Positions 17,930 to 25,882 of a DNA stretch of 64,000 nt are shown here, in pieces. Position numbers and translations under genes: made by a program. This DNA comes from Deltaproteobacteria bacterium (lineage in GTDB: Bacteria; Myxococcota; Kuafuiibacteriia; Kuafuiibacteriales; Kuafuiibacteriaceae). Position 1 is the stretch's first letter. Every line of letters starts with the position of its first letter. The DNA lies in assembly GCA_016703535.1 (NCBI GenBank), contig JADJBV010000001.1:1798001-1862000 (forward strand), read 5' to 3'. The notes beneath the pieces are model-generated. The model was not told the DNA's origin, searched no databases, and saw only the letters and a list, made by a program, of their open reading frames with translations.

Positions 17930-18124
17930 CTAGTTGGCGAGGCCCATGGCCTGTTCGGCGTAGAATTGGGAGAACAGGATTCGGGCTTCGCGGCGGGCGC
18001 GTTCACGCTCCCGGTTCCGCTTGGGGCGGGTCAGGCTCTGGGTTTCGATGCGCCGCGCCTGGAGCTGACCGTTCACGGCTTGGAGCCAAGTGGTGAGGGT
18101 GGATTTCTTCTCGACGTGGAGCAT
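17930..18124 (-). CDS. Small hypothetical basic protein
   Basis: A 64-residue frame starting at ATG 18124. The sequence is hydrophilic and Arg/Glu-rich in the middle (RPKRNRERERARREARIL) and ends in FSQFYAEQAMGLAN. Its codons are strongly G/C-ending in the third position, as in the confirmed genes around it. That argues for real coding rather than chance. There is no clear Shine-Dalgarno sequence and no family I recognise. A plus-strand frame (17966-18223) covers the same DNA but looks like its shadow. Confidence 0.45.
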   Translation of the reverse strand: MLHVEKKSTLTTWLQAVNGQLQARRIETQSLTRPKRNRERERARREARILFSQFYAEQAMGLAN

Positions 18125-18320
18125 GCGGAGGGCTTTTGCAGCGCACGTGCCATGACCCGACGCCGCGGTGTGTCATTAAAGATACGCCCGGAATTATTGA
18201 GGAAATACGAAAAGATCTCGTGAGACGGTCCGCCGACCCCCTGTCGCGGCAGGACCACGACTGTGGTGCTAGGAAGACGGTGGCTGTGGCGACACCCTGT
18301 TGCTACGGTGCCGGCCGTCC
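18125..18320. other. Upstream region of leucine dehydrogenase
   Basis: This gap has the most AT-rich stretch in its neighbourhood (about 18171-18220), which is a likely promoter site for the plus-strand dehydrogenase gene. I could not place convincing -35 and -10 boxes, and I saw no riboswitch-like structure. Confidence 0.35.
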
Positions 18321-19430
18321 ATGGACGTCTTCGAGCAAGTCGCCGCCAAGAACCACGAGCAGGTCACCTTCTGCCACGACGAAGTGTCGGGCCTGAAGGC
18401 GATCATCGCCCTTCACGACACGACCTTGGGACCCGGCCTGGGCGGGACCCGAATGTGGCCTTACAAGAGCACCGAAGACGCCTTGAAGGACGTCTTGCGC
18501 CTCTCCCGGGGCATGACCTTCAAGAGCGCCGCCGCGGGTCTCAACCTGGGAGGCGGCAAAGCGGTGATCATCGGTGATCCCAAAAAACACCGCAGCGAGA
18601 CCCTGTTCCGGGCCTTCGGGCGCTTCGTGGAAGGTTTGGCCGGCCGCTACATCACCGCCGAAGACGTCGGCACCAACATCCAGTGCATGGAGTGGGTGCG
18701 GATGGAGACCCGGCACGTCACGGGCATCAGCCGGGCCCTGGGAGGCTCTGGCGATCCCTCGCCGGTCACCGCCCAAGGGGTCTACTGGGGGATCCGGGCC
18801 TCGGCCAAGGAGCGATGGGGCAGCGACTCGTTGGAGAAAAAACACGTCACCATCCAAGGGGTCGGCGCGGTGGGCTTCCACCTGGCTCAGCTTTTGGTGA
18901 AGGCCGGCGCCAAGGTTACGGTCTGCGACATCGACGAAGAGAACCTGAAGCGCACTCAAAAGGCCTGCAAGGTCGAGGTCGTTTCGGCGGAGCAGATCTT
19001 CGACGTGCCGGCGGATGTGTTCGCGCCCTGCGCCTTGGGCGCGGTGATCAACGACGACACCTTGCCCAGGCTGAAGGTGGAGATCGTCGGCGGTTCAGCC
19101 AACAACGTTCTCGACGACGAACGTCGCCACGGCCGGGGTTTGATGGAGAAGGGCATCTTGTACGCGCCCGACTACGTGATCAACTCGGGTGGCTTGATCA
19201 ACGTGGCCAACGAGCTCGAGGGCTACAATCAAGAGCGCGCGCTCAAGCAGGCCGAAGGCATCTACGACATCATCCTGAAGGTCTACGACATCGCCAAGCG
19301 GGAGGACGTGCCGACCCACAAGGCCGCCGACAACCTGGCGCTGCGGCGCATCGCCGAGATCGGCAAGATCAAACGTTCGTACATCCCGTCGGAGGGCGCC
19401 CGGGGCGGCTCTTACCGCGGGGTCGTCTGA
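18321..19430 (+). CDS. Glu/Leu/Phe/Val dehydrogenase, probably leucine dehydrogenase
   Basis: A 369-residue NAD-dependent amino-acid dehydrogenase. It oxidatively deaminates branched-chain (or aromatic) L-amino acids to 2-oxo acids and ammonia. Substrate-site motifs are visible as GPGLGGTRMW, MTFKSAAAGLNLGGGKAVI (catalytic Lys in GGGKA) and TAEDVGTN. The nucleotide-binding fold reads TIQGVGAVGFHLAQLL, and the later APCALGAVIN and NSGGLINVANE blocks are diagnostic. The length fits leucine or phenylalanine dehydrogenase. ATG 18321 starts at the usual N-terminus (MDVFEQ). Its TGA abuts the stop of the convergent CotH gene. Confidence 0.9.
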   Translation: MDVFEQVAAKNHEQVTFCHDEVSGLKAIIALHDTTLGPGLGGTRMWPYKSTEDALKDVLRLSRGMTFKSAAAGLNLGGGKAVIIGDPKKHRSETLFRAFGRFVEGLAGRYITAEDVGTNIQCMEWVRMETRHVTGISRALGGSGDPSPVTAQGVYWGIRASAKERWGSDSLEKKHVTIQGVGAVGFHLAQLLVKAGAKVTVCDIDEENLKRTQKACKVEVVSAEQIFDVPADVFAPCALGAVINDDTLPRLKVEIVGGSANNVLDDERRHGRGLMEKGILYAPDYVINSGGLINVANELEGYNQERALKQAEGIYDIILKVYDIAKREDVPTHKAADNLALRRIAEIGKIKRSYIPSEGARGGSYRGVV

Positions 19431-21200
19431 TCAGGGCCGGCCGCTGATGATCTGACCCACCACCCGGGCCCGGATCGGAGCGGCGGCGACCGGCGACCCC
19501 ACTTCGATCGACACCGCGCCGGTCAAAAAACCTCCGACCAACTCGATGGGTTGCCCCAGCCGCGGGATCCGCAATAAGGCGGCCCGGACCCGCACCCCAT
19601 CGATCGGCAAGGTGCTCCCGGGCACCAGCCACTCTGGGGGCATCACCACGTACAGCAGCGGGATCGATCCGTCCGGCAAGGTCGCCGCCAAGAGCAATAC
19701 CACCTCCCCTCGATCATCCGGGCCGTCGCCCAAGCCGGCGGCCGAACCCACCTCGAGCCCCCGCTGCAAGGCCCCGGCGATGGTCGCGGTGTAGCTGCCG
19801 GTCCCGGTGGCGAAGGGGTTGTCGGTCGGGTGGGTGCCGAAGGTCGTCGAAAGTTGAGCGTCCACCGTGCCGAGCTCGAAGCAGAGCCGGTCCCGGAGTG
19901 GGGCGGTCCATTCGAAGCCGCCGCCGTCGAGTTCGGCCTCCACCTGGGCCACTCGATCCCGCACGTAGGTCCGCAGCCAATCGGTGGCGATCCGGGCGCT
20001 CTCCCGCTCCACCGTTGGGATCACCGGGCCGATGATTCGAGCCGCTTGATCGATGGACTCCAAGATCAAGGTGGTGTCGAAGGTGTCGGCCAGCTGGCGC
20101 CGGAGCTCGACTTCGTATTCGGTCCGGCCTTCGGGCAAGCGGTAGAGCCGCCGGGCCAAGGACGACACCGCCATCACCGAATGGGGAGGGTCGTGGGGGT
20201 TGGCGCCGAAGGTCGCGTCGACGCCCCAGGGCAAAAAGCGGAAGCGGCCGTCTTGGGGATCGGCGTAGGCGTAGAAGTTGTTGGTGTTGCCGCTGTAGCC
20301 GTCCCAGTGATCGAGCAACACCTCGGCGGCCCAAAAGCGCAAAAACGCCGGGCGATCGAGCCAGGGCTCCAAGGCCAGCAGCAGCTCCGGGTCAGCGACG
20401 TCGAGGGCGGCGGTCAGGCCCTCCAGATCCGAACGATCATAGGGCATCTCTTCGTTGGTCTCCTGCTCGAAGGTGCCCAGCCAACCCTGCCGAAAGTCGC
20501 TGACGGTCCCTTCGTACAGTTGTCCTTCATCGTCGCTGAAGTGGCGGCGCAAGAAGCGCTTGTTGATCACCTCGACGTGGGCATAGGGCCCCAAGGCCTC
20601 GCCGTTGACGTAGACCTCGGCGTAGTTGCAGCGAGGGGCCGGCACCCCAGCGCGGCGGAAGAGATCGAAGCCCAAGCAGGTGCGCAGCAGGGTCGGATCT
20701 TGCCGGCTGTTGTTGAAGGTCAAGGTGGCGAGGCCCAGGTGTTCTTGGCCCACGACGAACTCGTCGAGCTTCAGCTTCAGCGAAGGTTTGGTGTCGCTCA
20801 GGGAACCAAGGAAGCCCTTCTTCCGGATCCCCACCTGCCCGTAGCGGGCGCCGTCGATGGTCACCTCGGCTGGGAAGTAGGTGAAGGGTGAGGTGAACGG
20901 TTCGTCCAAGCACTCGGGCCGGGCCAAGGTCGACTCCAGGGTTCGGGTCTGGGCCCGAAGGGCATCCCAGTCGGCCGGCGCCACGGTCAACTCGACCCGG
21001 ACCAGGTGTTCGCGCGCAAAGAGGGGTTCGCTGGGATCATTTGCGTCGGGCCGAGCGCCGTCCAGCGGACCCGCGTCGGCGCCCGCGTCAAGGCCGCCGT
21101 CCGGGCCCACGTCGAGGATGGCCGCGTCGAGGGGGGAGGTGTTCGGTTCGTCGCACGCCATCAGGGCCAAGACGCCCCACACCAGGGACCGCTGCGCCAT
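19431..21200 (-). CDS. CotH-kinase-family lipoprotein
   Basis: A 589-residue protein. ATG 21200 gives a lipoprotein signal with lipobox LALMAC, followed by an Asp/Gly/Ala linker (DVGPDGGLDAGADAGPLDG) typical of myxobacterial lipoproteins. The CotH domain is clear: QVGIRKKGFLGSLSDTKPSL, LTFNNSRQDPTLLRTCLGFD, NYAEVYVNGEALGPYAHVE, and later LLDHWDGYSGNTNNFYAY with RFRFLPWGVDATFG. CotH proteins are atypical kinases that phosphorylate proteins, first found on spore coats. Here it would act outside the cytoplasm. A beta-rich C-terminal region of about 130 residues is unassigned. It lies downstream of the glycosidase gene on the same strand. Confidence 0.88.
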   Translation of the reverse strand: MAQRSLVWGVLALMACDEPNTSPLDAAILDVGPDGGLDAGADAGPLDGARPDANDPSEPLFAREHLVRVELTVAPADWDALRAQTRTLESTLARPECLDEPFTSPFTYFPAEVTIDGARYGQVGIRKKGFLGSLSDTKPSLKLKLDEFVVGQEHLGLATLTFNNSRQDPTLLRTCLGFDLFRRAGVPAPRCNYAEVYVNGEALGPYAHVEVINKRFLRRHFSDDEGQLYEGTVSDFRQGWLGTFEQETNEEMPYDRSDLEGLTAALDVADPELLLALEPWLDRPAFLRFWAAEVLLDHWDGYSGNTNNFYAYADPQDGRFRFLPWGVDATFGANPHDPPHSVMAVSSLARRLYRLPEGRTEYEVELRRQLADTFDTTLILESIDQAARIIGPVIPTVERESARIATDWLRTYVRDRVAQVEAELDGGGFEWTAPLRDRLCFELGTVDAQLSTTFGTHPTDNPFATGTGSYTATIAGALQRGLEVGSAAGLGDGPDDRGEVVLLLAATLPDGSIPLLYVVMPPEWLVPGSTLPIDGVRVRAALLRIPRLGQPIELVGGFLTGAVSIEVGSPVAAAPIRARVVGQIISGRP

Positions 21201-21286
21201 GATCACCAACATGCGCCCAAGGGGCCGGTCCCACAACTCCACCCCTCACCGACCGGGCAGGCCGCCCTTTTGGGAAAAAGAAATCT

Positions 21287-22618
21287 TTAGCCCACCCGCA
21301 CCGGGCCCAGGCCGGGCTTCAAGGTGGCCGGCGGGCGTTCGGTGGGCAGGGCCCGGGCTTGGATGATCCGACGATAATGTTCCGCACCTTGGGTGGGGCT
21401 GCGCTCCATCGTCGTCGGGTCCACGCGAAAGAGGCCAAACCGCGGCAGGTGGCCCTCGAGCCACTCGAAGTTGTCGAGCAAGGACCAATGGAAGTAACCC
21501 CGGACGTCGACGCCTTGTTCTCGGGCGTCCAACACCGCCGCCAGGTGATCATGGAGGAAGGCCGCACGACGGCTGTCATCCCGATCGTCCAGGCCGTTTT
21601 CGGTCACGTAGATCGGGCGACGATAACGGGCCATCTCGGCCAAGATCCGGGTCAAGCCGCTGGGATGGATCTCCCAGCCGAGATCGGTGACCCCTCGGCC
21701 CTCCCGATCTTGATAACTGAGCTCGCCGTAAGGCCGCCGCAGTCGGGTGCCGACGTAGACCCGGGAGTAGTAGTTGATCCCGAGGAAGTCCAAGGTGCCC
21801 ACCAACCCCGGGACCTTTTCGGTGTAGCGCAGCCCCGGCGTCTCGCCGAGCTGAAACACGCCGCTGTCGAAGGCTCGGGGCACCGCGTGGTTGAACTGTC
21901 GGGCGACGTAACCCGCCGCCAGACGATCGAGGATCGAGCTGCTTTCCGGCGCAAAAGCGACGACGTTGTGGGCGATGCCGAGCTCGGCGTCGGGTCGGAC
22001 CTTGCGGATCTTGGCGGCGGCCAAGGCGTGGCCGAGGAGCAGGCTGGCGCCGGCCTTGGCGACCCGACCCAGGCCCTTTTCCCCGGGCGGGATCGCGCCC
22101 GCCAAATAGGCGCCGGTGAGCCACACCCCCGGTTCGTTGAGGATCGTGTAGCGCCGCACCCGAGGGGCCACCACCTCCAGGCTGCGCTCGACGAAGGCCG
22201 CAAAGCGCTCGGGCCCGCCCCGTTCGGGCAGGTGCCAGGGGCAGGTTGCGTGGAACCAAGGCGGATGGGTGAAGTGAAAGAAGGTGACCATGGGCTCGAT
22301 GCCCCGCTCCAGCAGAGCGTCGAACATTCGGCCGTAGTGGGCCAAGGCGGCGTCGTCGTAGCGGCCGGGCTCGGGTTCGATCCGGGCCCACTCCACGCTC
22401 ATTCGATAGGCGTTGGCGCCCAGGCCCGCCAAAAGATCGAAGTCGTGGAGATACCGATCCCAATGCTCCACGGCCCGCTCGTTGCGCGCCGACGGATCTT
22501 TCAGGCGACCGGCCTCCGCCCACGCGCTCCAGTCGTTGGTAATGCCTCCCTCAACTTGGTAGGCGCTGGTTGCGCACCCAAAGAGGAAGTCGTCGGGAAA
22601 TGACCGGCCCGGGCCCAT
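21287..22618 (-). CDS. Family 1 glycoside hydrolase (beta-glucosidase type)
   Basis: About 443 residues with the full GH1 signature. The N-terminus is FPDDFLFGCATSAYQVEGG, the acid/base Glu is in YTILNEPGVW, the nucleophile Glu in PIYVTENGLDD, and the C-terminal block is HWSLLDNFEWLEGHLPRFGL. GH1 enzymes cleave beta-linked glucose or galactose from short sugars by a retaining mechanism. No signal peptide is seen, so it should be cytoplasmic. ATG 22618 is preferred; GTG 22630 is an alternative only four residues longer. It starts 31 bases after lon and could be cotranscribed with it. Confidence 0.93.
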   Translation of the reverse strand: MGPGRSFPDDFLFGCATSAYQVEGGITNDWSAWAEAGRLKDPSARNERAVEHWDRYLHDFDLLAGLGANAYRMSVEWARIEPEPGRYDDAALAHYGRMFDALLERGIEPMVTFFHFTHPPWFHATCPWHLPERGGPERFAAFVERSLEVVAPRVRRYTILNEPGVWLTGAYLAGAIPPGEKGLGRVAKAGASLLLGHALAAAKIRKVRPDAELGIAHNVVAFAPESSSILDRLAAGYVARQFNHAVPRAFDSGVFQLGETPGLRYTEKVPGLVGTLDFLGINYYSRVYVGTRLRRPYGELSYQDREGRGVTDLGWEIHPSGLTRILAEMARYRRPIYVTENGLDDRDDSRRAAFLHDHLAAVLDAREQGVDVRGYFHWSLLDNFEWLEGHLPRFGLFRVDPTTMERSPTQGAEHYRRIIQARALPTERPPATLKPGLGPVRVG

Positions 22619-22649
22619 GACTCCATGCACCCGGGCCCGAACCTTCTCC

Positions 22650-25049
22650 TCAGCTCGGCGGGATCTCAGTCTCGGACTTGGTCGGCGCCAACTTGGGGTT
22701 GAAGCGCTCCGGCGGCCGCTCGAGGGCGATGTCCAGCACCTCGTCCACTCGTTTCACGAAGTGGAACTTGAGCTGGTCCTTCACCTCTTTGGGCACCTCG
22801 TAGAGGTCCTTCTGGTTGCGCTCGGGGAGGAGGATCTCTTTGACCCCCGCCCGCAAGGCCGCCAGCACCTTCTCCTTGATGCCGCCCACCGGGAGCACGC
22901 TGCCCCGCAAGGTGATCTCGCCGGTCATCGCCACGTCGCTGCGGACCCGGATGCCCGTCACCAAAGAGGTGAGGGCGCAGATCATGGTCACGCCCGCCGA
23001 AGGACCATCCTTGGGGATGCCGCCGGCCGGGACGTGGACGTGGATGTCGTTCTTCTCCCAGAAGCCCTCGGCCAGGCCGAACTCGGGGGAACGAGCCCGC
23101 AAGTACGACTGCGCCGCTTGGGCCGACTCCTTCATCACCGCGCCGAGTTGACCGGTGAGGGTGAGGCCACCCTTGCCGACCATCTTGGTCGCTTCGATGA
23201 AGAGGATGTCGCCGCCCGCCGCCGTCCAAGCCAGGCCGGTCGCCACGCCGGGCAACTCGGTCCGCTGGGTCATCTCGTTGTAGTACTTCTCAGGCCCGAG
23301 GAACTTGGTGAGGTCGTCCTTCTTGACGACCGTCAGCTCCTTGCGACCTTCGGCCACGTCGACCGCCACCCCACGGATGACGCCGGTGATGGTCCGCTCC
23401 AAGTTACGAACACCCGCCTCTCGGGTGTAGTCGATGATCACCGAGTTGAGGGCGTCGTCCTCCAGCTGGAAGAGCTTGTCGTTGAGCCCGTGCCCTTCGA
23501 CCGCCTTCGGGATCAAGTGTTTGACCGCGATGTGCTTCTTCTCTTCGTGGGTGTAGCCCGGCAACTCGAGCACTTCCATCCGGTCCTTGAGGGCCGGCGG
23601 GATGGGATCGAGCTGGTTGGCCGTCGCGATGAAGAGCACCTTCGACAGATCAAAAGGCACCTCCAGGTAGTGATCCGAGAAGCTGTGGTTCTGCTCGGGA
23701 TCCAAGACCTCGAGCAACGCCGACGCCGGATCACCCCGGAAATCGTAGGACAACTTGTCGATCTCATCGAGGATCATCACCGGGTTGTTGGTCCCGGCCT
23801 TCTTCAGACCCTGGATGATTCGACCCGGCAAGGCGCCGACGTAGGTCCGACGGTGACCGCGGATCTCGGCTTCGTCCCGCACGCCGCCCAAGCTGATCCG
23901 GTGGAACTTGCGCCCCAGGGACTCGGCGATGGATTGGGCGAGCGAGGTTTTACCGACGCCCGGCGGGCCGACCATACAGAGGATCGGACCCTTCATGTCC
24001 GCCTTCAACTTGCGGACGGCGAGGTATTCGATGATCCGCTTCTTCACCTTCTCGAGGCCGTAGTGCTTGATCTCCAGCAGCTCCCGGGCCTTTTGAATGT
24101 CGAGGCTGTCGATGGTCTGCTTGTCCCACGGGAGGTCGGCGAACCACTCCAGGTAGGTCCGGCCCACCGTATATTCAGAAGAAGAGGAGGGCATCTGCCG
24201 CAGGCGCCGCAGCTCCTTGCGTGACACCTTCTCGGCGTCCGCCGGCAGGTTAGCGTTCTTCAGCTTCTGCTCGAGCTCGTCGAGGTCACCTTCGGTCCCG
24301 TCGGCTTCACCCAGCTCTTCCTTGATCGCCTTCAGCTGCTGGCGCAGGTAGTACTCGCGCTGGGTCTTGTTCATCTCTCCCTTCACCTGGGAGTCGATCT
24401 TGTTGCTGAGCTTCAAGACCTCGAGCTTGCGGTGCAGGAGCTCCAAGACGTTTTCGAGGCGTTGGCTGACCTCAACCAGGTTGAGGACCTCCATCTTCTC
24501 TTCGACGGAGACGTCCATGTTGGCCGCGATCAGGTCGGCCAAGTGGCCGGGATCGTCGATCCCTTCCACGAACTGAGCGGCCCCGCTCGGGATCTCGGGC
24601 ATCAGGCCCACGACCTCCCGCGCCGTCTTTTTGACGTTCATGACCAACGCCTCGATCTTCAGCGGATCAGCGTTGATGTCCTGAACCTCGACGACGCGGG
24701 CCCTCAGGTAAGGCTGAGCTTGAGTCAGGCCAAGGACCCGGAACCGTTTGATGCCCTGGAGCACCAGGTGGAAGCCTTCTTCGCCGGCCTTCAAGGCCTT
24801 CACGATCCGGCCCGTGGTGCCCATGGCGTAGAGGTCTTCGGCGCCCGGATCGTCAATCGATCCATCCTTTTGGGCGACGATACCGATCGGCTCGCCCGAC
24901 TCTTCGACGGCTTTGACCATCGCCAGAGTTTTGGGGCGCCCGACGGAGATGGGCATGATGCTGCCCGGGAAGAAAACGGAGTTGCGCAGGGGCAGGATCG
25001 GAATATCGATCCCCTGTCCTTCACCCTGCCCGAACTTGCTCTCGGCCAC
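22650..25049 (-). CDS. lon: ATP-dependent protease Lon
   Basis: A 799-residue cytoplasmic protease that degrades misfolded and regulatory proteins. The N-domain begins IPILPLRNSVFFPGSIMPIS. The AAA module has Walker A GPPGVGKTSLAQS. The protease dyad is Ser684 in PKDGPSAG and Lys727 in GGIKEK, at the same spacing as in E. coli Lon. The start is GTG 25049, preceded by GGAGGA at good spacing. The upstream gap contains repeats, a palindrome and a direct repeat. Confidence 0.97.
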   Translation of the reverse strand: MAESKFGQGEGQGIDIPILPLRNSVFFPGSIMPISVGRPKTLAMVKAVEESGEPIGIVAQKDGSIDDPGAEDLYAMGTTGRIVKALKAGEEGFHLVLQGIKRFRVLGLTQAQPYLRARVVEVQDINADPLKIEALVMNVKKTAREVVGLMPEIPSGAAQFVEGIDDPGHLADLIAANMDVSVEEKMEVLNLVEVSQRLENVLELLHRKLEVLKLSNKIDSQVKGEMNKTQREYYLRQQLKAIKEELGEADGTEGDLDELEQKLKNANLPADAEKVSRKELRRLRQMPSSSSEYTVGRTYLEWFADLPWDKQTIDSLDIQKARELLEIKHYGLEKVKKRIIEYLAVRKLKADMKGPILCMVGPPGVGKTSLAQSIAESLGRKFHRISLGGVRDEAEIRGHRRTYVGALPGRIIQGLKKAGTNNPVMILDEIDKLSYDFRGDPASALLEVLDPEQNHSFSDHYLEVPFDLSKVLFIATANQLDPIPPALKDRMEVLELPGYTHEEKKHIAVKHLIPKAVEGHGLNDKLFQLEDDALNSVIIDYTREAGVRNLERTITGVIRGVAVDVAEGRKELTVVKKDDLTKFLGPEKYYNEMTQRTELPGVATGLAWTAAGGDILFIEATKMVGKGGLTLTGQLGAVMKESAQAAQSYLRARSPEFGLAEGFWEKNDIHVHVPAGGIPKDGPSAGVTMICALTSLVTGIRVRSDVAMTGEITLRGSVLPVGGIKEKVLAALRAGVKEILLPERNQKDLYEVPKEVKDQLKFHFVKRVDEVLDIALERPPERFNPKLAPTKSETEIPPS

Positions 25050-25082
25050 GTCGATGTCCTCCGGTCTGGCTCAGCGCTCGCT

Positions 25083-25138
25083 GGCGCACGAGTCAGAACA
25101 CTCAAACATCGTAGGCACGTCCCGGGCCGGCGCACGAG
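25083..25138. promoter_or_regulatory. Direct repeat GGCGCACGAG upstream of lon
   Basis: GGCGCACGAG occurs at 25083-25092 and again at 25129-25138, 46 bases apart, between 34 and 89 bases upstream of the lon start. This could be a pair of regulator-binding sites or chance. I did not find a matching promoter consensus. Confidence 0.25.
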
Positions 25139-25162
25139 CCCGCCCCACTGATTTTTGGAGGT

Positions 25163-25181
25163 CCGGATCGAACCGATCCGG
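25163..25181. promoter_or_regulatory. Perfect palindrome upstream of lon
   Basis: CCGGATCG and CGATCCGG form a perfect 8-base inverted repeat around a 3-base AAC loop. It lies about 114 bases upstream of the lon start codon. No T-run follows on the minus strand, so it is not a terminator of the small upstream gene. An operator or RNA hairpin is possible. Confidence 0.3.
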
Positions 25182-25189
25182 GCAAAACC

Positions 25190-25517
25190 GGTCTTGGGGT
25201 CCCGGTCTTGGGGTCCCGGCTGGGCAAAGCCCATCCACCCCTCTCCGCGAGGTGGGCCTCGCTGCGCGCCTTCGGCTTGCGGTCTTGGGGTCCCGGCTGG
25301 GCAAAGCCCATCCACCCCCTCTCCGCGAGGGCCGCTTGGGGGGCAGCCTGCGGGGCCTCGCTGCGCGCCTTCGGCTTGCGGTCTTGGGGTCCCGCCAGGC
25401 TTGCGGCTTTGGCTCCGCGGGGCCTTCGGCTTGCGGTCTTGGGGCCGGCTGGGCAAAGCCATGGAGGGGGCCCGCTGCGGTTGGTTGGGGGTCCGGCTGG
25501 GCAAAGCCCACCCACCC
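25190..25517 (-). repeat. Repeat cluster of a dispersed intergenic family (copy set 1)
   Basis: On the plus strand, units begin with GGTCTTGGGGTCCCGG and continue CTGGGCAAAGCCCATCCACC then CCTCTCCGCGAG, ending GCTGCGCGCCTTCGGCTTGC. Fuller copies lie at 25204-25280 and 25281-25379. Shorter ones lie at 25190-25203, 25380-25434, 25435-25470 and 25486-25517. TGGGCTTTGCCCA on the minus strand is a small perfect hairpin. The same family is found at 55870-56000 in the opposite orientation. In both places it reads in the direction of the flanking genes. Confidence 0.8.
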
Positions 25518-25580
25518 CCCCCCGGGGGGGGCCCCCGCCCCCCGGCCCCGGGGGGCCCGGGGGGGGGGGGGGCGGGGCCC
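25511..25580. repeat. Near-pure G/C homopolymer tract
   Basis: About 70 bases consist of long runs of C and then G with hardly any other base. Such a tract may be a real low-complexity or G-quadruplex-forming element. It may equally be a sequencing or assembly error at a repeat-rich junction. Bases here should not be trusted for fine detail. Confidence 0.7.
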
Positions 25581-25584
25581 TACA

Positions 25585-25722
25585 TCACTTCTTGGCGGGG
25601 CCGAAGAGATCTTTTTCGGTGCGGGTGGTGCCCTTGTTGTTCAGGGCTTTCTTCCGCTTTTTGCCGCCCTTGCGGGTCTTGTTGAGGCGTTGGGTCTCGG
25701 ATTGTTTGGTTGGGGATGCCAC
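25585..25722 (-). CDS. Small lysine/arginine-rich protein
   Basis: A 45-residue very basic protein from GTG 25722. It contains RLNKTRKGGKKRKKALNNKG then TTRTEKDLFG. The pattern of a Lys/Arg-rich core followed by a 'KGTT' segment resembles tiny basic proteins found in other deltaproteobacterial genomes, but I cannot name a family. Such a composition suggests binding to RNA, ribosomes or DNA. It lies upstream of lon on the same strand, separated by the repeat cluster. The in-frame residues before the GTG are low in quality, so the shorter start is preferred. Confidence 0.55.
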   Translation of the reverse strand: MASPTKQSETQRLNKTRKGGKKRKKALNNKGTTRTEKDLFGPAKK

Positions 25723-25882
25723 GTGCGAACCTGTGGGGGGGGCTTTAGCCGTCGCCACCCATCCGGTCAAGGACGGTGTGAATCTGAGCTATCCGACATT
25801 CGGCGGGGTTGTGCCGCTCGGAGCAAGTGTCCAGAATCCCAGGAAGGGTGGCCCCAGTGTGGCCTTCCCCCCACAGCCCACT

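Noticed and set aside
25190..25517. Repeat cluster read as a Pro/Arg-rich protein (GWMGFAQPGPQ-like units)
   Set aside because: All frames are open only because of base composition and the copies change frame; no start with a ribosome-binding site fits.
25208..25882. N-terminal extension of the VWA lipoprotein through the repeat cluster
   Set aside because: The extension is repeat-derived and ATG 25883 gives a clean lipoprotein signal peptide; the shorter start is far more plausible.
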